Shown: piece after piece, positions 1-9,127 of the stretch
Layout: each line of letters begins with the position of its first letter
How positions within the stretch are numbered: position 1 is the first letter of the stretch
Assembly: GCF_003815975.1 (NCBI RefSeq)
Contig: NZ_CP033932.1
Span: forward strand, 1 to 64,000
Length of the DNA stretch: 64,000 nt
Direction: 5' to 3'
From: Chryseobacterium bernardetii
GTDB taxonomy: Bacteria; Bacteroidota; Bacteroidia; Flavobacteriales; Weeksellaceae
Notes under the pieces: model-generated
Seen by the model: only the letters and a program-made list of their open reading frames with translations
What the model was told of the DNA's origin: nothing
The model's database searches: none
Translations under genes and position numbers: made by a program

Positions 1-1612
1 CCCAATACAGAAGCGTGAGAAAGTTTTTCCAAATCATTCTTACTTTTAACTTTATTATTAAGAATCTCTTTAAGGTAAATAAAAATAATTGGTAGCAAAA
101 GGCCAACTACCAATGCCCCCCCAGAAAAAGCATTTTTTTAGGTGCTACAGGAGCTGGTGATGCATATGCATAATCTATAATTCTAGCCTTATTCGCTGTA
201 ACAGCTAATGAAATTGCAGTTTCTTCTCTTTTCTGTAAAAGAAGTAAATATAAATTTTCTTTTATCTGTTGTTGCCTCTCAATACTTCTGAACATTTTTT
301 CCTGTGCAGGAATTTTAGTAATTTTTGAGCTTATATTATTTTGTTCACCCAGATATTGATTCTTAGCTAATTGTAGTCCTGTTCTATTTTTTACTAGACT
401 TTCCATAACGGAACTCCTTAGAGAAGATATTTGTTTATTAAGATCAATGATTAAAGGGTTCTGAGGGGTAGCATTTTCTAACAATCTATTTCTCTCTAAA
501 ACGAGCTGATTATAAGCTGATATATTAGTAGAGGCCGCACTATTGTTTAGTCCTACATTAGAAGGCAATACTTGTGTATTATTTTGCCTTCCCATAAAAT
601 CTATTAAGGCATTGGTAAGCTCAAGTTGTGATTCTAGCTCAATTTGTTTTGATCTAGCTTCAGCTGACGTTTCAAGATTTATTTTAGCTTCAGTGGTTAA
701 ATCTGTAATTTGGTTGCTAGATTTAAAACGTTCCTTTTCATTTTCAACCTGGCCTAATTCCTTTGAAATAAGATTGATTCTATCATCAATAAAATCTTTA
801 GTTTTTTGAGACTCAGAATTTTTATCACTTATAGCATCATTATTATATACTTTTACCAAAGTATTTACAATATCTTTAGCTTTATTAACGTTGGCATAAT
901 TTAAAGATAAATTGATAACAGTTACATCTTTGTTAGCTAAATTTACACCTAATATTCTTTGTAAATAATTCACAGTACCTTCTATAGAAGAATATGTAAA
1001 ATACATATTACTAATATCTTCAACTTTTGATTTATTGTAAGTTGGGTTTCTGCTAATCAATAAATTAGCATAAGGTAAACTGATTGTTTTATTAAACTGT
1101 GTTTTAATTTCCGGGAAAGTATTACTTGTTAGAACAATATTCTGACCAGAAATTTTAACGTTTACAGGTGTTATTCTATTTGAATAATCTTTCTCATTAA
1201 TAACTTGAATGATTATTGGAGATGTTTCTTTATAGAGTTCCACATCATTCAATTTGGATTTTGTATATATTGAAGTCTGTAAATTATTCTGTTTTACAAC
1301 CTCATACATAAGTTTTTTAGACTTGAAAATTTCTATTTCATTATCAATACTGTTTGTCCCCATTCCTCCAAAACCAGATAGGTCTTGTAAAACACCAAAC
1401 TCACCTCCAGCAGCAGGTGTCTTTTTTGCATCTTTAATAAGGACAGAAGATTGAACTTTATATATAGGGGTAACAAACTTTAAATAAAAATAAGTTGCAA
1501 TTAAACATATGATAGGAACAATAATAAACCATATCCAGTTCCTTAAATAGGGCTTAATAATCTCCTGAATATTAATTTCTTTTTCTGATTCTTCAATAAT
1601 TGGATTATCCAT
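1..1612 (-). pseudogene. Wzc/GumC-like polysaccharide co-polymerase, frameshifted, 3' end outside window
   Basis: Inner-membrane protein of the Wzz/Wzc family, which controls chain length and export of surface polysaccharide. The intact reading frame from 1612 to 107 gives 501 residues: a first membrane segment at about residues 25-44, a Wzz-type periplasmic domain, and a long coiled-coil region at about 270-330 and 400-450. The frame stops right after the start of the second membrane segment (MLFLGG). There the coding strand has a run of seven G (plus-strand C at 116-122). Adding one base, or removing two, restores a good frame that continues to the window edge with [20 protein letters not shown]. 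In the family a cytoplasmic tyrosine-kinase domain normally follows, but that part lies beyond the window. It is the last visible gene of the operon, 71 bp after the sugar dehydrogenase. Either a real off-phase allele or a base-calling error explains the break. Confidence 0.85.
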
Positions 1613-1683
1613 TATTTATTTTTAAATTTTACAAATTATTATGTTGTTAATTTAACAACGGGGGTTAATTAGTTTTTTTAATT

Positions 1684-2976
1684 TTAGAGTCTTGCATCTA
1701 CTAAATTTCTATCAATACAAGCCTTAGTATCAAAAATAATGCTACCTTCTTTTTTGATTTTTCCAAAATCTAGAGTAAGAAATTCTTTGTGAGATACAGC
1801 AATTATAATTGAATCATATTTTTTATTTTCTTCAAGCTGGTCTAGAATAGTTACACCATATTCATACCTTACTTCCTCTTTATTGGCCCAGGGATCAAAA
1901 ATATCAACATCTACTCCATAATCTTTTAACTCATTATAAATATCGATAACTTTGGTATTCCTCACATCGGGACAATTTTCTTTAAAAGTTACTCCTAAAA
2001 TTAAAGCTTGTGAATTCTTTATAACATTTCCTTTATTGATAAGGAGTTTTATCACCTTGGATGCTATAAATCTTGCGATTGAATCATTTACTCTTCGGCC
2101 GGATAATATAACGTCTGGATGATATCCCAATTGCTCTGCTTTATGTGCCAGATAATATGGATCTACAGAAATACAATGTCCACCAACAAGTCCAGGTTTA
2201 TATTTCAGAAAATTATATTTTGTACCTGCAGCTTCAAGAACATCATTGGTATCAATTCCCATTCTGTCAAAGATGAGAGCCAACTCATTAACAAAAGAAA
2301 TGTTTACATCCCTTTGAGCATTCTCAATTGCTTTTGAAGCTTCTGCTACTCTAATACTAGCTGCTTTATGAGTACCGGCTGTAATTATTTTTTTATATAA
2401 TTCGTCAACCTCCTGTGCTATTTGATCTGTAGAACCAGAAGTGACTTTCATTACGGAGACTAGAGTATTTATTTTATCTCCAGGATTTATTCTTTCAGGA
2501 GAATATCCTACAAAAAAGTCTTCATTATATTTTAATCCTGAATATTTTTCCAGAATTGGCACACATTCTTCTTCTGTGCAGCCTGGGAAAACAGTAGATT
2601 CATATATAACAATATCTCCTTTTTTAATAATTTCTCCCAGCATTTTTGATGCAGTAAGCAATGGTTTCAGATCTGGTGCATTATATTTATCAATGGGTGT
2701 AGGTACCGTTACAATAAAAACATTGCAATCGATAATTTCTTGAATATTACTTGTTCCTCTATAGCCAATATTCCCTTTTGATTCATTATAACGCTTTAAA
2801 GAATCTTTAAGTTTATCAATATCTGCTTCTAATGTGGTATCATAACCATTATTAAGTTCATTAATTCTTTCTGTATTAATATCAAAACCTAATACCGGAT
2901 AATGATAAGCAAACTCTAAAGACAAAGGTAGTCCTACATATCCTTGTCCTATAATGGCTATATTATATGATTTCAT
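1684..2976 (-). CDS. UDP-N-acetyl-D-hexosamine dehydrogenase (TviB/WbpA-like nucleotide sugar dehydrogenase)
   Basis: This 430-residue protein belongs to the UDP-glucose/UDP-GlcNAc/UDP-GalNAc 6-dehydrogenase family, which oxidises the sugar C6 alcohol to a carboxylate with two NAD+. It has the N-terminal Rossmann motif GQGYVGLPL (residues 10-18), the VPTPID motif near 91, a central dimerisation helix region, and the catalytic cysteine Cys268 within GGHCISVDPYY. The UDP-binding C-terminal domain follows with GVTFKENCPDVRN. The sequence style is closer to TviB/WbpA-type UDP-HexNAc dehydrogenases than to UDP-glucose dehydrogenase, but substrate cannot be fixed by reading. It sits between the Wza-like exporter and the Wzc-like gene on the same strand, so it probably supplies an acidic sugar for the exported polysaccharide. 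Confidence 0.9.
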   Translation of the reverse strand: MKSYNIAIIGQGYVGLPLSLEFAYHYPVLGFDINTERINELNNGYDTTLEADIDKLKDSLKRYNESKGNIGYRGTSNIQEIIDCNVFIVTVPTPIDKYNAPDLKPLLTASKMLGEIIKKGDIVIYESTVFPGCTEEECVPILEKYSGLKYNEDFFVGYSPERINPGDKINTLVSVMKVTSGSTDQIAQEVDELYKKIITAGTHKAASIRVAEASKAIENAQRDVNISFVNELALIFDRMGIDTNDVLEAAGTKYNFLKYKPGLVGGHCISVDPYYLAHKAEQLGYHPDVILSGRRVNDSIARFIASKVIKLLINKGNVIKNSQALILGVTFKENCPDVRNTKVIDIYNELKDYGVDVDIFDPWANKEEVRYEYGVTILDQLEENKKYDSIIIAVSHKEFLTLDFGKIKKEGSIIFDTKACIDRNLVDARL

Positions 2977-3038
2977 TCTTTTGTGATCCTTTTATTAATT
3001 AAATTACCAATATTATTGGTAATTTAATTATATAACTT

Positions 3039-3860
3039 TTATTTTTTAAATAAACCTATAACAACAGCAATAGCTGTAACACCAATAGAAATGGCAGTAA
3101 GATAAAGCCCTGTATTAGGATTCTGTCTTGATGCTATTTCCTTTGCTTTTGTTGACTGCACTATTATTGCATCACCTTGTTTTAAGTTATAAAACGGAGA
3201 ATTAATTAAATTGGCATCCTGTAAATTAATTCTACCATGAGTAACTGTTCCATTTTCAGTTCTTATCACCAATACATCTGTTCTTTTCCCGTATCCAGTT
3301 AAATCACCAGCAAGTCCCAGTGCATTCAAAATAGTTGCCTGTCCATTAGTAATGGTATAATCTCCTTGTCTGTTAACCTCTCCAAGTACTGTAATTTTAA
3401 AGTTAGTTAATCTTACACTTACAGTTGGATTAATAACATATTGGCTTATCTTTTCTTTTAATTCATTTTTAATATCAATCAGAGTTTTACCTGTTGTATT
3501 AATTGTACCAATAACCGGAAAATCTATATTACCATTCTTATCAACAATATAAATAGGCCCTGATACAGTGTTCATCCCCTGATTAGGCATATTTCCTCCT
3601 GCATAGGCATTATTAGTCTGAATTATTTCAGTAGAAGAGTAATTCTGATTAAATGGTCTTACAACATCCATATCTTTAGCGGTAATAAGAATAACCAACT
3701 GATCACCTGTTTGAACCGTATTAACTGAATTTTTTGCAGATGATTCAATAGCCACCTGTTCTATATTCTGCATATAATTTAAATCATTCTGAGCATTATC
3801 TTTAACCTTACATGATACTAATAAAAGTATAGAAAACAGCCCTAATATTCTACTTTTCAT
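3039..3860 (-). CDS. Polysaccharide export lipoprotein (Wza/BexD family, SLBB domain)
   Basis: Outer-membrane polysaccharide export protein, 273 residues. The N-terminus is a lipoprotein signal with the lipobox LLVSC (Cys17), followed by a polysaccharide-export (Poly_export) domain at about 45-150 with the typical string GPIYIVDKNGNIDFPVIG, and an SLBB domain at about 155-235 starting with ITVLGEVNRQGDY. A C-terminal hydrophobic helix (about 248-268) ends in GLFKK, as is common in Bacteroidota homologues. It should form the outer-membrane channel that partners the Wzc-like co-polymerase encoded two genes downstream. It is 37 bp from the upstream dehydratase gene and clearly in the same operon. 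Confidence 0.9.
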   Translation of the reverse strand: MKSRILGLFSILLLVSCKVKDNAQNDLNYMQNIEQVAIESSAKNSVNTVQTGDQLVILITAKDMDVVRPFNQNYSSTEIIQTNNAYAGGNMPNQGMNTVSGPIYIVDKNGNIDFPVIGTINTTGKTLIDIKNELKEKISQYVINPTVSVRLTNFKITVLGEVNRQGDYTITNGQATILNALGLAGDLTGYGKRTDVLVIRTENGTVTHGRINLQDANLINSPFYNLKQGDAIIVQSTKAKEIASRQNPNTGLYLTAISIGVTAIAVVIGLFKK

Positions 3861-3897
3861 ATTTTAAAATTGTACAAATATACATTTATATTTTTTC

Positions 3898-5826
3898 CTA
3901 TTTATCCAAAACCTCGTAAATGGAATTATTACTTATAAATTCCGGCACGATTAGTTTCAGAATCTTAACTACTTCTACCTTCTCCTGCTCTACAGAGGCT
4001 TCGGTTATCTGAATTACCAAACGGTCTATTTCCGAAAATGACATTGTAGGATCTTTAGAAATCATAATTTTCTCATTATGGGTAGGAAGTGTTTTTGCAT
4101 TATCGCTTAACAGTTCTTCGTATAATTTTTCTCCCGGTCTTAGCCCTGTATAAATAATCTTGATATCAATATTAGGTTCAAAACCAGATAGTTTTATCAT
4201 TCTTCTTGCTAAGTCTAGAATTTTTACAGGCTCTCCCATGTCAAAAACAAAGATTTCACCACCCTGTCCCATGGTTCCAGCCTGAAGAACAAGTTCACAT
4301 GCTTCAGGAATGGTCATGAAATATCTAACAATATCAGGGTGTGTAATCGTAACAGGACCTCCTGCTTCAATTTGTTTTTTGAAGTGAGGAATAACAGATC
4401 CGTTTGAACCCAAAACATTTCCAAACCTTGTTGTGATAAATTTTGTCGTATTACCTTCAGCATGTTGTAAAGACTGAACAAATAGTTCAGCGGCTCTTTT
4501 GGAAGCTCCCATTACATTTGTAGGATTTACAGCTTTATCTGTAGAAATCATTACAAATCTGTTTACTTTGTAACGGCTGGATAAAACGGCAATATTCTTT
4601 GATCCTAAAACATTAACACGAATTGCCTCGTTTGGATTATCTTCTACAAGAGGAACATGCTTATAAGCTGCAGCATGATATACCATGGAGAAGTTATAAG
4701 TCTGGAATAACGGCTCTACTCTATGAATGTTAGACACATCAGCTAATACAAACTTAAATCTTATATGAGGAAATTTCTCCTTCATTTCCAGTTCAATATC
4801 ATATAAAGGCGTTTCAGCCTGGTCTAATACAACAATTAAAGATGGAGTAAACTGCGCAACCTGCCTTATGATTTCACTACCAATAGACCCCGCACCACCA
4901 GTAACCAAGACATTTTTGCCATAGTGTCTGCTTTTAACCTCTTCATTTTCAATTTTAATAGGCTTTCTGTTAAGAAGGTCTTCAATCTGAAGGTTTCTGA
5001 TAGAACCACCCAGATCACTGTCTCTTAATTTACGTACTGAAGGAGCTTTAAAAACATTTAAATCCTTTTCTAAGAATAAGTTGACCCAAGAATTCATTTC
5101 ATCTTTAGCCATCATTTCTTTTATGATAATAACCCCATCAATAACAAGATCATCTTTTGTACTGTTTTCAATCCTTTCTTTGGCGTAGATTGGCTTACCA
5201 AGCAATGAAGCTCTTTTTGAATCGGTTCTTTGGGTCAGAAAACCTACTACATGATAAGGAAGATTGGGATTGTCTAAAATTGCTCTTGCAATAGCAATAG
5301 ATTGCTCATCAATTCCCAGCACTAAGATTCTTTTCTTCAATGTGCTCCTTCTGTATTCTCTTACAATATGAAAAAACTCTTTAACGTAAAGCCTGAAGAG
5401 AAATAATCCCATAAAAGAAATTACAAAATACAACACCAGATAAGGTGTTAAAATAAACTTTCCACCAGTAATCCAAAAGTATATCAGATTAATTGTACCT
5501 ACTACAAACATCGTACTGAAGCACGATACAAGTAATTTGAACAAATCTATAAAAGTAGAATGCCTGATAATCCCGGCATAGGTCTTAAAGACATACATGA
5601 AGGCCGTATTTACCAATATAATAAAAGCAAAAACAATACTTTTATCTTCATGATAAATAAATTCTTTTTGGGTAATTTTTTCTATTATGTAAGTAGAAAG
5701 GAATAAAGATATAACCAGAATAATAATATCTATTACCAATATTATCCATCTAGGAAGATATCTTACGTCTGAGAGATTGACAACATTATCTCCTCCAAAT
5801 ATTTTTTTTCTAAGAGAATTGTACAT
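3898..5826 (-). CDS. FlaA1/CapD/WbpM-type membrane nucleotide-sugar 4,6-dehydratase
   Basis: A 642-residue membrane-anchored NDP-sugar epimerase/dehydratase. The N-terminal third holds four membrane helices (about 27-46, 64-82, 94-118, 126-148), followed by a first, degenerate CoA-binding/Rossmann domain (LVLGIDEQSIAIA near 168). The catalytic SDR domain starts with VTGGAGSIGSE (308-318) and contains the family strings YHAAAYKHVPLVEDNP, ISTDKAVNPTN and MGASKR, where Met and Lys are the catalytic residues in WbpM-like enzymes. Known members convert UDP-GlcNAc to a 4-keto-6-deoxy sugar, the first step towards amino sugars such as bacillosamine or FucNAc. It is the first gene of the polysaccharide operon visible here. 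A TATTTTTG element lies about 75 bp upstream. Confidence 0.92.
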   Translation of the reverse strand: MYNSLRKKIFGGDNVVNLSDVRYLPRWIILVIDIIILVISLFLSTYIIEKITQKEFIYHEDKSIVFAFIILVNTAFMYVFKTYAGIIRHSTFIDLFKLLVSCFSTMFVVGTINLIYFWITGGKFILTPYLVLYFVISFMGLFLFRLYVKEFFHIVREYRRSTLKKRILVLGIDEQSIAIARAILDNPNLPYHVVGFLTQRTDSKRASLLGKPIYAKERIENSTKDDLVIDGVIIIKEMMAKDEMNSWVNLFLEKDLNVFKAPSVRKLRDSDLGGSIRNLQIEDLLNRKPIKIENEEVKSRHYGKNVLVTGGAGSIGSEIIRQVAQFTPSLIVVLDQAETPLYDIELEMKEKFPHIRFKFVLADVSNIHRVEPLFQTYNFSMVYHAAAYKHVPLVEDNPNEAIRVNVLGSKNIAVLSSRYKVNRFVMISTDKAVNPTNVMGASKRAAELFVQSLQHAEGNTTKFITTRFGNVLGSNGSVIPHFKKQIEAGGPVTITHPDIVRYFMTIPEACELVLQAGTMGQGGEIFVFDMGEPVKILDLARRMIKLSGFEPNIDIKIIYTGLRPGEKLYEELLSDNAKTLPTHNEKIMISKDPTMSFSEIDRLVIQITEASVEQEKVEVVKILKLIVPEFISNNSIYEVLDK

Positions 5827-5901
5827 TGTCTATGTTTGTGTTCATATTTTAGTTAGTGTAAGATCCAATTATCCATCAATGATAATTTCGATACAATCAT
5901 G

Positions 5902-5909
5902 CAAAAATA
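5902..5909 (-). promoter_or_regulatory. Promoter -7 element of the polysaccharide operon
   Basis: On the minus strand this reads TATTTTTG, a perfect TAnnTTTG Bacteroidota -7 element, 76 bp before the ATG of the FlaA1-like gene. No clear TTG -33 element sits at the expected distance. The rest of the 298-bp gap between recX and this operon (5827-6124) is very AT-rich and shows no gene. Confidence 0.5.
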
Positions 5910-6124
5910 AAATAAAATTTTATTCAGTTACTGAAATCAAAAATAAATTTGATGTTTAACTATTTTCTGAAATCATTAGAAGTCAGTTAATAGAGCAAAG
6001 GGTTGACAAAAATCATACCATAAAAATTCAGCGGAAGGTGAAATTTATGAAAAATGATCTTTTTGAAAATTATTTTCTTCTTTTTCAATTTTAAAAAGTT
6101 TATTTTTTTAAAATTAGTTAAATT

Positions 6125-6583
6125 TCAATTAAGAACATCATTTATTTTTTCATATTCAAAGCCTCTGCTCATCAAATATTTTATGGTTTTTGTTTTTTTC
6201 TGATATTCCTGCAGTCCTTTTTGTTTAGAATAGTAATCTTCATAAATTCTTGTGATGGTTTTTATATAGTCCTCTTCATATATTTCATCAAAACACATAT
6301 TAATCAGCTTTTCAGAAATTTGTTTCTGTTTAAGGTTCATTCTGATTTTATTCCTGCCCCAGTGTTTGATGTAAAATTTCCCTCTAATATAGCTTCTGGT
6401 AAATCTTTCTTCGTTAAGATAATTTTCCTTCATCAGATAAAGAATAATTTCTTCTTTCGCTTCATCAATCAGTAAAAATTCTTTCATTTTCTGTTCTACT
6501 TCGGCATGGCAACGATCCTGGTACACACAATAGTTCACCAGTTTTTGTTTGATCTCATCAAAAGTGAAAGATTTTTTTTCCAT
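6125..6583 (-). CDS. recX: RecX family regulatory protein
   Basis: RecX modulates RecA filaments. The frame is open from 6613, but the ATG at 6583 (MEKKSFTFDEIKQKL) is the more likely start: the ten extra residues (MGESSFFFIH) look unlike the family and would push the start to within 28 bp of glyA. The protein has about 152 residues, normal for RecX, and is built of three-helix repeats with recognisable strings YCVYQDRCHAEVEQKM near the N-terminus, RFTRSYIRGKFYIKHWGRNKI in the middle and YLMSRGFEYEKI at the C-terminus. It follows glyA on the same strand at short distance and may be cotranscribed with it. The symbol is based on family similarity. Confidence 0.85.
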   Translation of the reverse strand: MEKKSFTFDEIKQKLVNYCVYQDRCHAEVEQKMKEFLLIDEAKEEIILYLMKENYLNEERFTRSYIRGKFYIKHWGRNKIRMNLKQKQISEKLINMCFDEIYEEDYIKTITRIYEDYYSKQKGLQEYQKKTKTIKYLMSRGFEYEKINDVLN

Positions 6584-6640
6584 ATGAATAAAAAAGAATG
6601 AGCTTTCGCCCATTCTCTATATTATATTATAAGCTTTTTA

Positions 6641-7906
6641 TTAGTAGTTGAATAATGCTTTACCTTCCATTAATTCATTCACTTTCTTTCTTACAGATAC
6701 AAGAACTTCTTCGTTTTTGATATTATCTACTACTTCAGAGATTAATCCTGCAATTGTTTCCATATCATTTTCTTTAAGCCCTCTTGTTGTGATGGCAGCC
6801 GTTCCTAATCTGATACCAGATGTTGTAAACGGAGACTTATCATCGAAAGGAACCATGTTTTTATTACATGTAATATCAGCAAGTACTAATGCTTTTTCTG
6901 TTTCTTTACCATTTACTCCTTTATTCCTAAGGTCTACCAGCATTAAGTGGTTATCTGTACCTCCACTTACGATATCAAAACCTCTGTTGATCATCGCTTT
7001 TGATAATGCCTGAGCATTAGCTTTAACCTGTTTTGCATATGTCTCGAACTGACCATCCAAAGCTTCCCCGAAAGCAACTGCTTTACCTGCAATAACATGC
7101 TCTAACGGACCTCCCTGAATTCCTGGAAATACAGCTCCATCCAATACCTGACTCATCATTTTAATTTCTCCCTTTGGAGTTTTGTGGCCGTATGTATTTT
7201 CAAAGTCTTTCCCCATCATAATCATTCCCCCTCTTGGACCTCTTAATGTCTTATGAGTAGTAGTGGTTACAACATGGCAGTGTTCAAATGGTGAATTTAA
7301 TAATCCTTTAGCTACTAAACCAGCAGGGTGAGCGATATCTGCCCAAAGAGTGGCTCCAATCTCATCTGCAATTTCTCTGAATTTAGCATAATCAAGGTCT
7401 CTTGAATAGGCAGAGAACCCTGCAATCATCATTTTTGGTCTTTCTCTTAAAGCTACTTCTCTCATTTGATTATAGTCGATAAGACCAGTTTCTCTTTCTA
7501 CTCCGTAAGAAACTACTTGATATTGAATTCCTGAGAAGTTTACAGCAGAACCATGAGTAAGGTGCCCTCCCATTGAAAGATCCATTCCCATAATCTTATC
7601 TCCCGGCTTCAAAACAGCAAGATAAATGGCAGCATTCGCCTGAGATCCGGAATGTGGCTGTACGTTTACGTAATCTACTCCGAAAAGTTCCTTCGCTCTG
7701 TTGATCGCTAATGTTTCAACCTCATCTACTACTTCACATCCTCCGTAATATCTTTTCCCGGGATACCCTTCAGCATATTTATTTGTCAGTACACTTCCCA
7801 TTGCTTTCATCACATTTTCAGAAACAAAGTTTTCTGATGCAATAAGCTCTAATCCATGGGCCTGTCTTTGTCTTTCCTTTTCAATCAGGTCGAAAATAAT
7901 ATCCAT
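6641..7906 (-). CDS. glyA: Serine hydroxymethyltransferase
   Basis: PLP enzyme that interconverts serine + tetrahydrofolate and glycine + 5,10-methylene-THF, the main one-carbon source of the cell. The 421-residue length is normal. Visible signatures are [10 protein letters not shown] near residue 20, [17 protein letters not shown] near 43, [10 protein letters not shown] near 82 and the PLP-lysine motif [14 protein letters not shown] near 215-228. The C-terminal domain strings [13 protein letters not shown] are also present. A TAnnTTTG element lies upstream at 7937-7944. recX follows directly. Confidence 0.97.
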   Translation of the reverse strand: MDIIFDLIEKERQRQAHGLELIASENFVSENVMKAMGSVLTNKYAEGYPGKRYYGGCEVVDEVETLAINRAKELFGVDYVNVQPHSGSQANAAIYLAVLKPGDKIMGMDLSMGGHLTHGSAVNFSGIQYQVVSYGVERETGLIDYNQMREVALRERPKMMIAGFSAYSRDLDYAKFREIADEIGATLWADIAHPAGLVAKGLLNSPFEHCHVVTTTTHKTLRGPRGGMIMMGKDFENTYGHKTPKGEIKMMSQVLDGAVFPGIQGGPLEHVIAGKAVAFGEALDGQFETYAKQVKANAQALSKAMINRGFDIVSGGTDNHLMLVDLRNKGVNGKETEKALVLADITCNKNMVPFDDKSPFTTSGIRLGTAAITTRGLKENDMETIAGLISEVVDNIKNEEVLVSVRKKVNELMEGKALFNY

Positions 7907-7936
7907 TTTACTTTTAGTTTTTGAAATTTTTCACCC

Positions 7937-7944
7937 CAAATGTA
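7937..7944 (-). promoter_or_regulatory. Probable glyA promoter -7 element
   Basis: Minus strand reads TACATTTG, matching TAnnTTTG, 31 bp upstream of the glyA start codon. A clear TTG -33 element at 19-21 bp spacing is not visible. Confidence 0.5.
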
Positions 7945-8090
7945 CGGAATTTTCGTTGAGATTTTAGCATCAAAAAACATGATTTTAGATTTGATATTTC
8001 ATAAAAGCCTTAAAGTATTGCCTATTTATAATTTTGTTCTTCATGCTATGTATAAGATTTTTTAACATCCCTATCTGTAATTCATGCACA

Positions 8091-8993
8091 CTAAAATTCT
8101 TCACCCGAAAGCTCTTTGTTAACCATAGCCCCGGTTAGATTTCCTTGTGCTACAGCATTCGCTACAGACCTCATCATCGTTACATTATCACCACATGCAA
8201 AAATTCCGGAAACTGATGTTTTCTGCATAAAGTCAACTTTGATAAATCCCTGCTCTGTCAATTCGCAACCCAGGTCCGAAACATCTATATTCTGTTCAAA
8301 AGGAATTTTAGCATACAATGCTTTTAAAACAATGAAATTTCCATTTTTAAAGATTACCCTTTGAAGTTTTCCATGTTCGTGCTCAATACTTTTTATTTCA
8401 TCTTCAATAAGGTTGATATCATGACTTTTCAGTTTTTCAGCCTGTTCTTTAGTAAGAGTAGATTTTCCATTGGTAAACAAGGTCAGTTTTTTAGTCATAT
8501 TAAAAATAAGTTTTGAAAACTCAAAAGCCATATCGCCGTTAGCTATAATTCCTGTCTTTTCATTTTTTATTTCATATCCGTGGCAATACGGGCAATGCAG
8601 TACAGAAATCCCCCAGCACTCAGCAAAACCCGGAATATCTGGCATAGTATCCTTTACTCCAGAAGCTAGAATAATTTTCTCTGCGTAAAATCTTTCACCT
8701 GAAGTGACTTCTACTTCAAAACCATTTCCTTTTTTCAATACTTTTATTGCTGTTCCATCAAAAAATTCTACAGTTTTATATTGTTCAACATCAGCTTTAG
8801 CCAGAGTTGCAATTTTCTCCGGAGTTTTCCCATCATGGGTAATGAAGTTATGAGAATGCGGCGTCTGCCTGTTACAAGGCTTTCCATCATTTACAATTAA
8901 AACATTCCTTAAGGATCTGCCTAAAGACATTCCTGCCGATAATCCGGCATAGCTTCCTCCTATAATGATTACTTCAAAGTTTTGATTTTGCAT
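8091..8993 (-). CDS. Thioredoxin reductase-like NAD(P)/FAD-dependent oxidoreductase
   Basis: A 300-residue flavoprotein of the thioredoxin-reductase fold. The N-terminal FAD-binding motif is IIIGGSYAGLSAG (residues 10-22), a CPYC redox pair occurs in VLHCPYCHGYEI near residue 133, and the C-terminal FAD motif is GIFACGDNVT. The NADPH-domain motif is weak: around GIIANGDMAFEF the usual GGG is replaced. That divergence is typical of the TrxR-like group often found next to small regulators in Bacteroidota rather than of housekeeping TrxB. The substrate is unknown. It has its own gene neighbourhood, with 184 bp on one side and a terminator-bearing gap on the other. Confidence 0.85.
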   Translation of the reverse strand: MQNQNFEVIIIGGSYAGLSAGMSLGRSLRNVLIVNDGKPCNRQTPHSHNFITHDGKTPEKIATLAKADVEQYKTVEFFDGTAIKVLKKGNGFEVEVTSGERFYAEKIILASGVKDTMPDIPGFAECWGISVLHCPYCHGYEIKNEKTGIIANGDMAFEFSKLIFNMTKKLTLFTNGKSTLTKEQAEKLKSHDINLIEDEIKSIEHEHGKLQRVIFKNGNFIVLKALYAKIPFEQNIDVSDLGCELTEQGFIKVDFMQKTSVSGIFACGDNVTMMRSVANAVAQGNLTGAMVNKELSGEEF

Positions 8994-9031
8994 GGGTCAT
9001 GAATTAATAATTGTCATTACAAAGGTAAAAT

Positions 9032-9070
9032 AAAAAACACTAATGCAACAGTATTGCGATAGTGTTTTTT
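9032..9070 (-). terminator. Terminator after the GT39 gene
   Basis: Stem-loop with outer arms AAAAAACACT and AGTGTTTTTT and an inner pairing of TGCAA with TTGC. The A/T ends make it usable on both strands. It lies 58 bp after the stop codon of the minus-strand GT39 gene and just upstream of the TrxR-like gene's start. Confidence 0.7.
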
Positions 9071-9127
9071 TATATTCTTTTTAGATTTTATTTATTGTTC
9101 TCTATTTCTAGTTCCAGCAAGAAAGTA

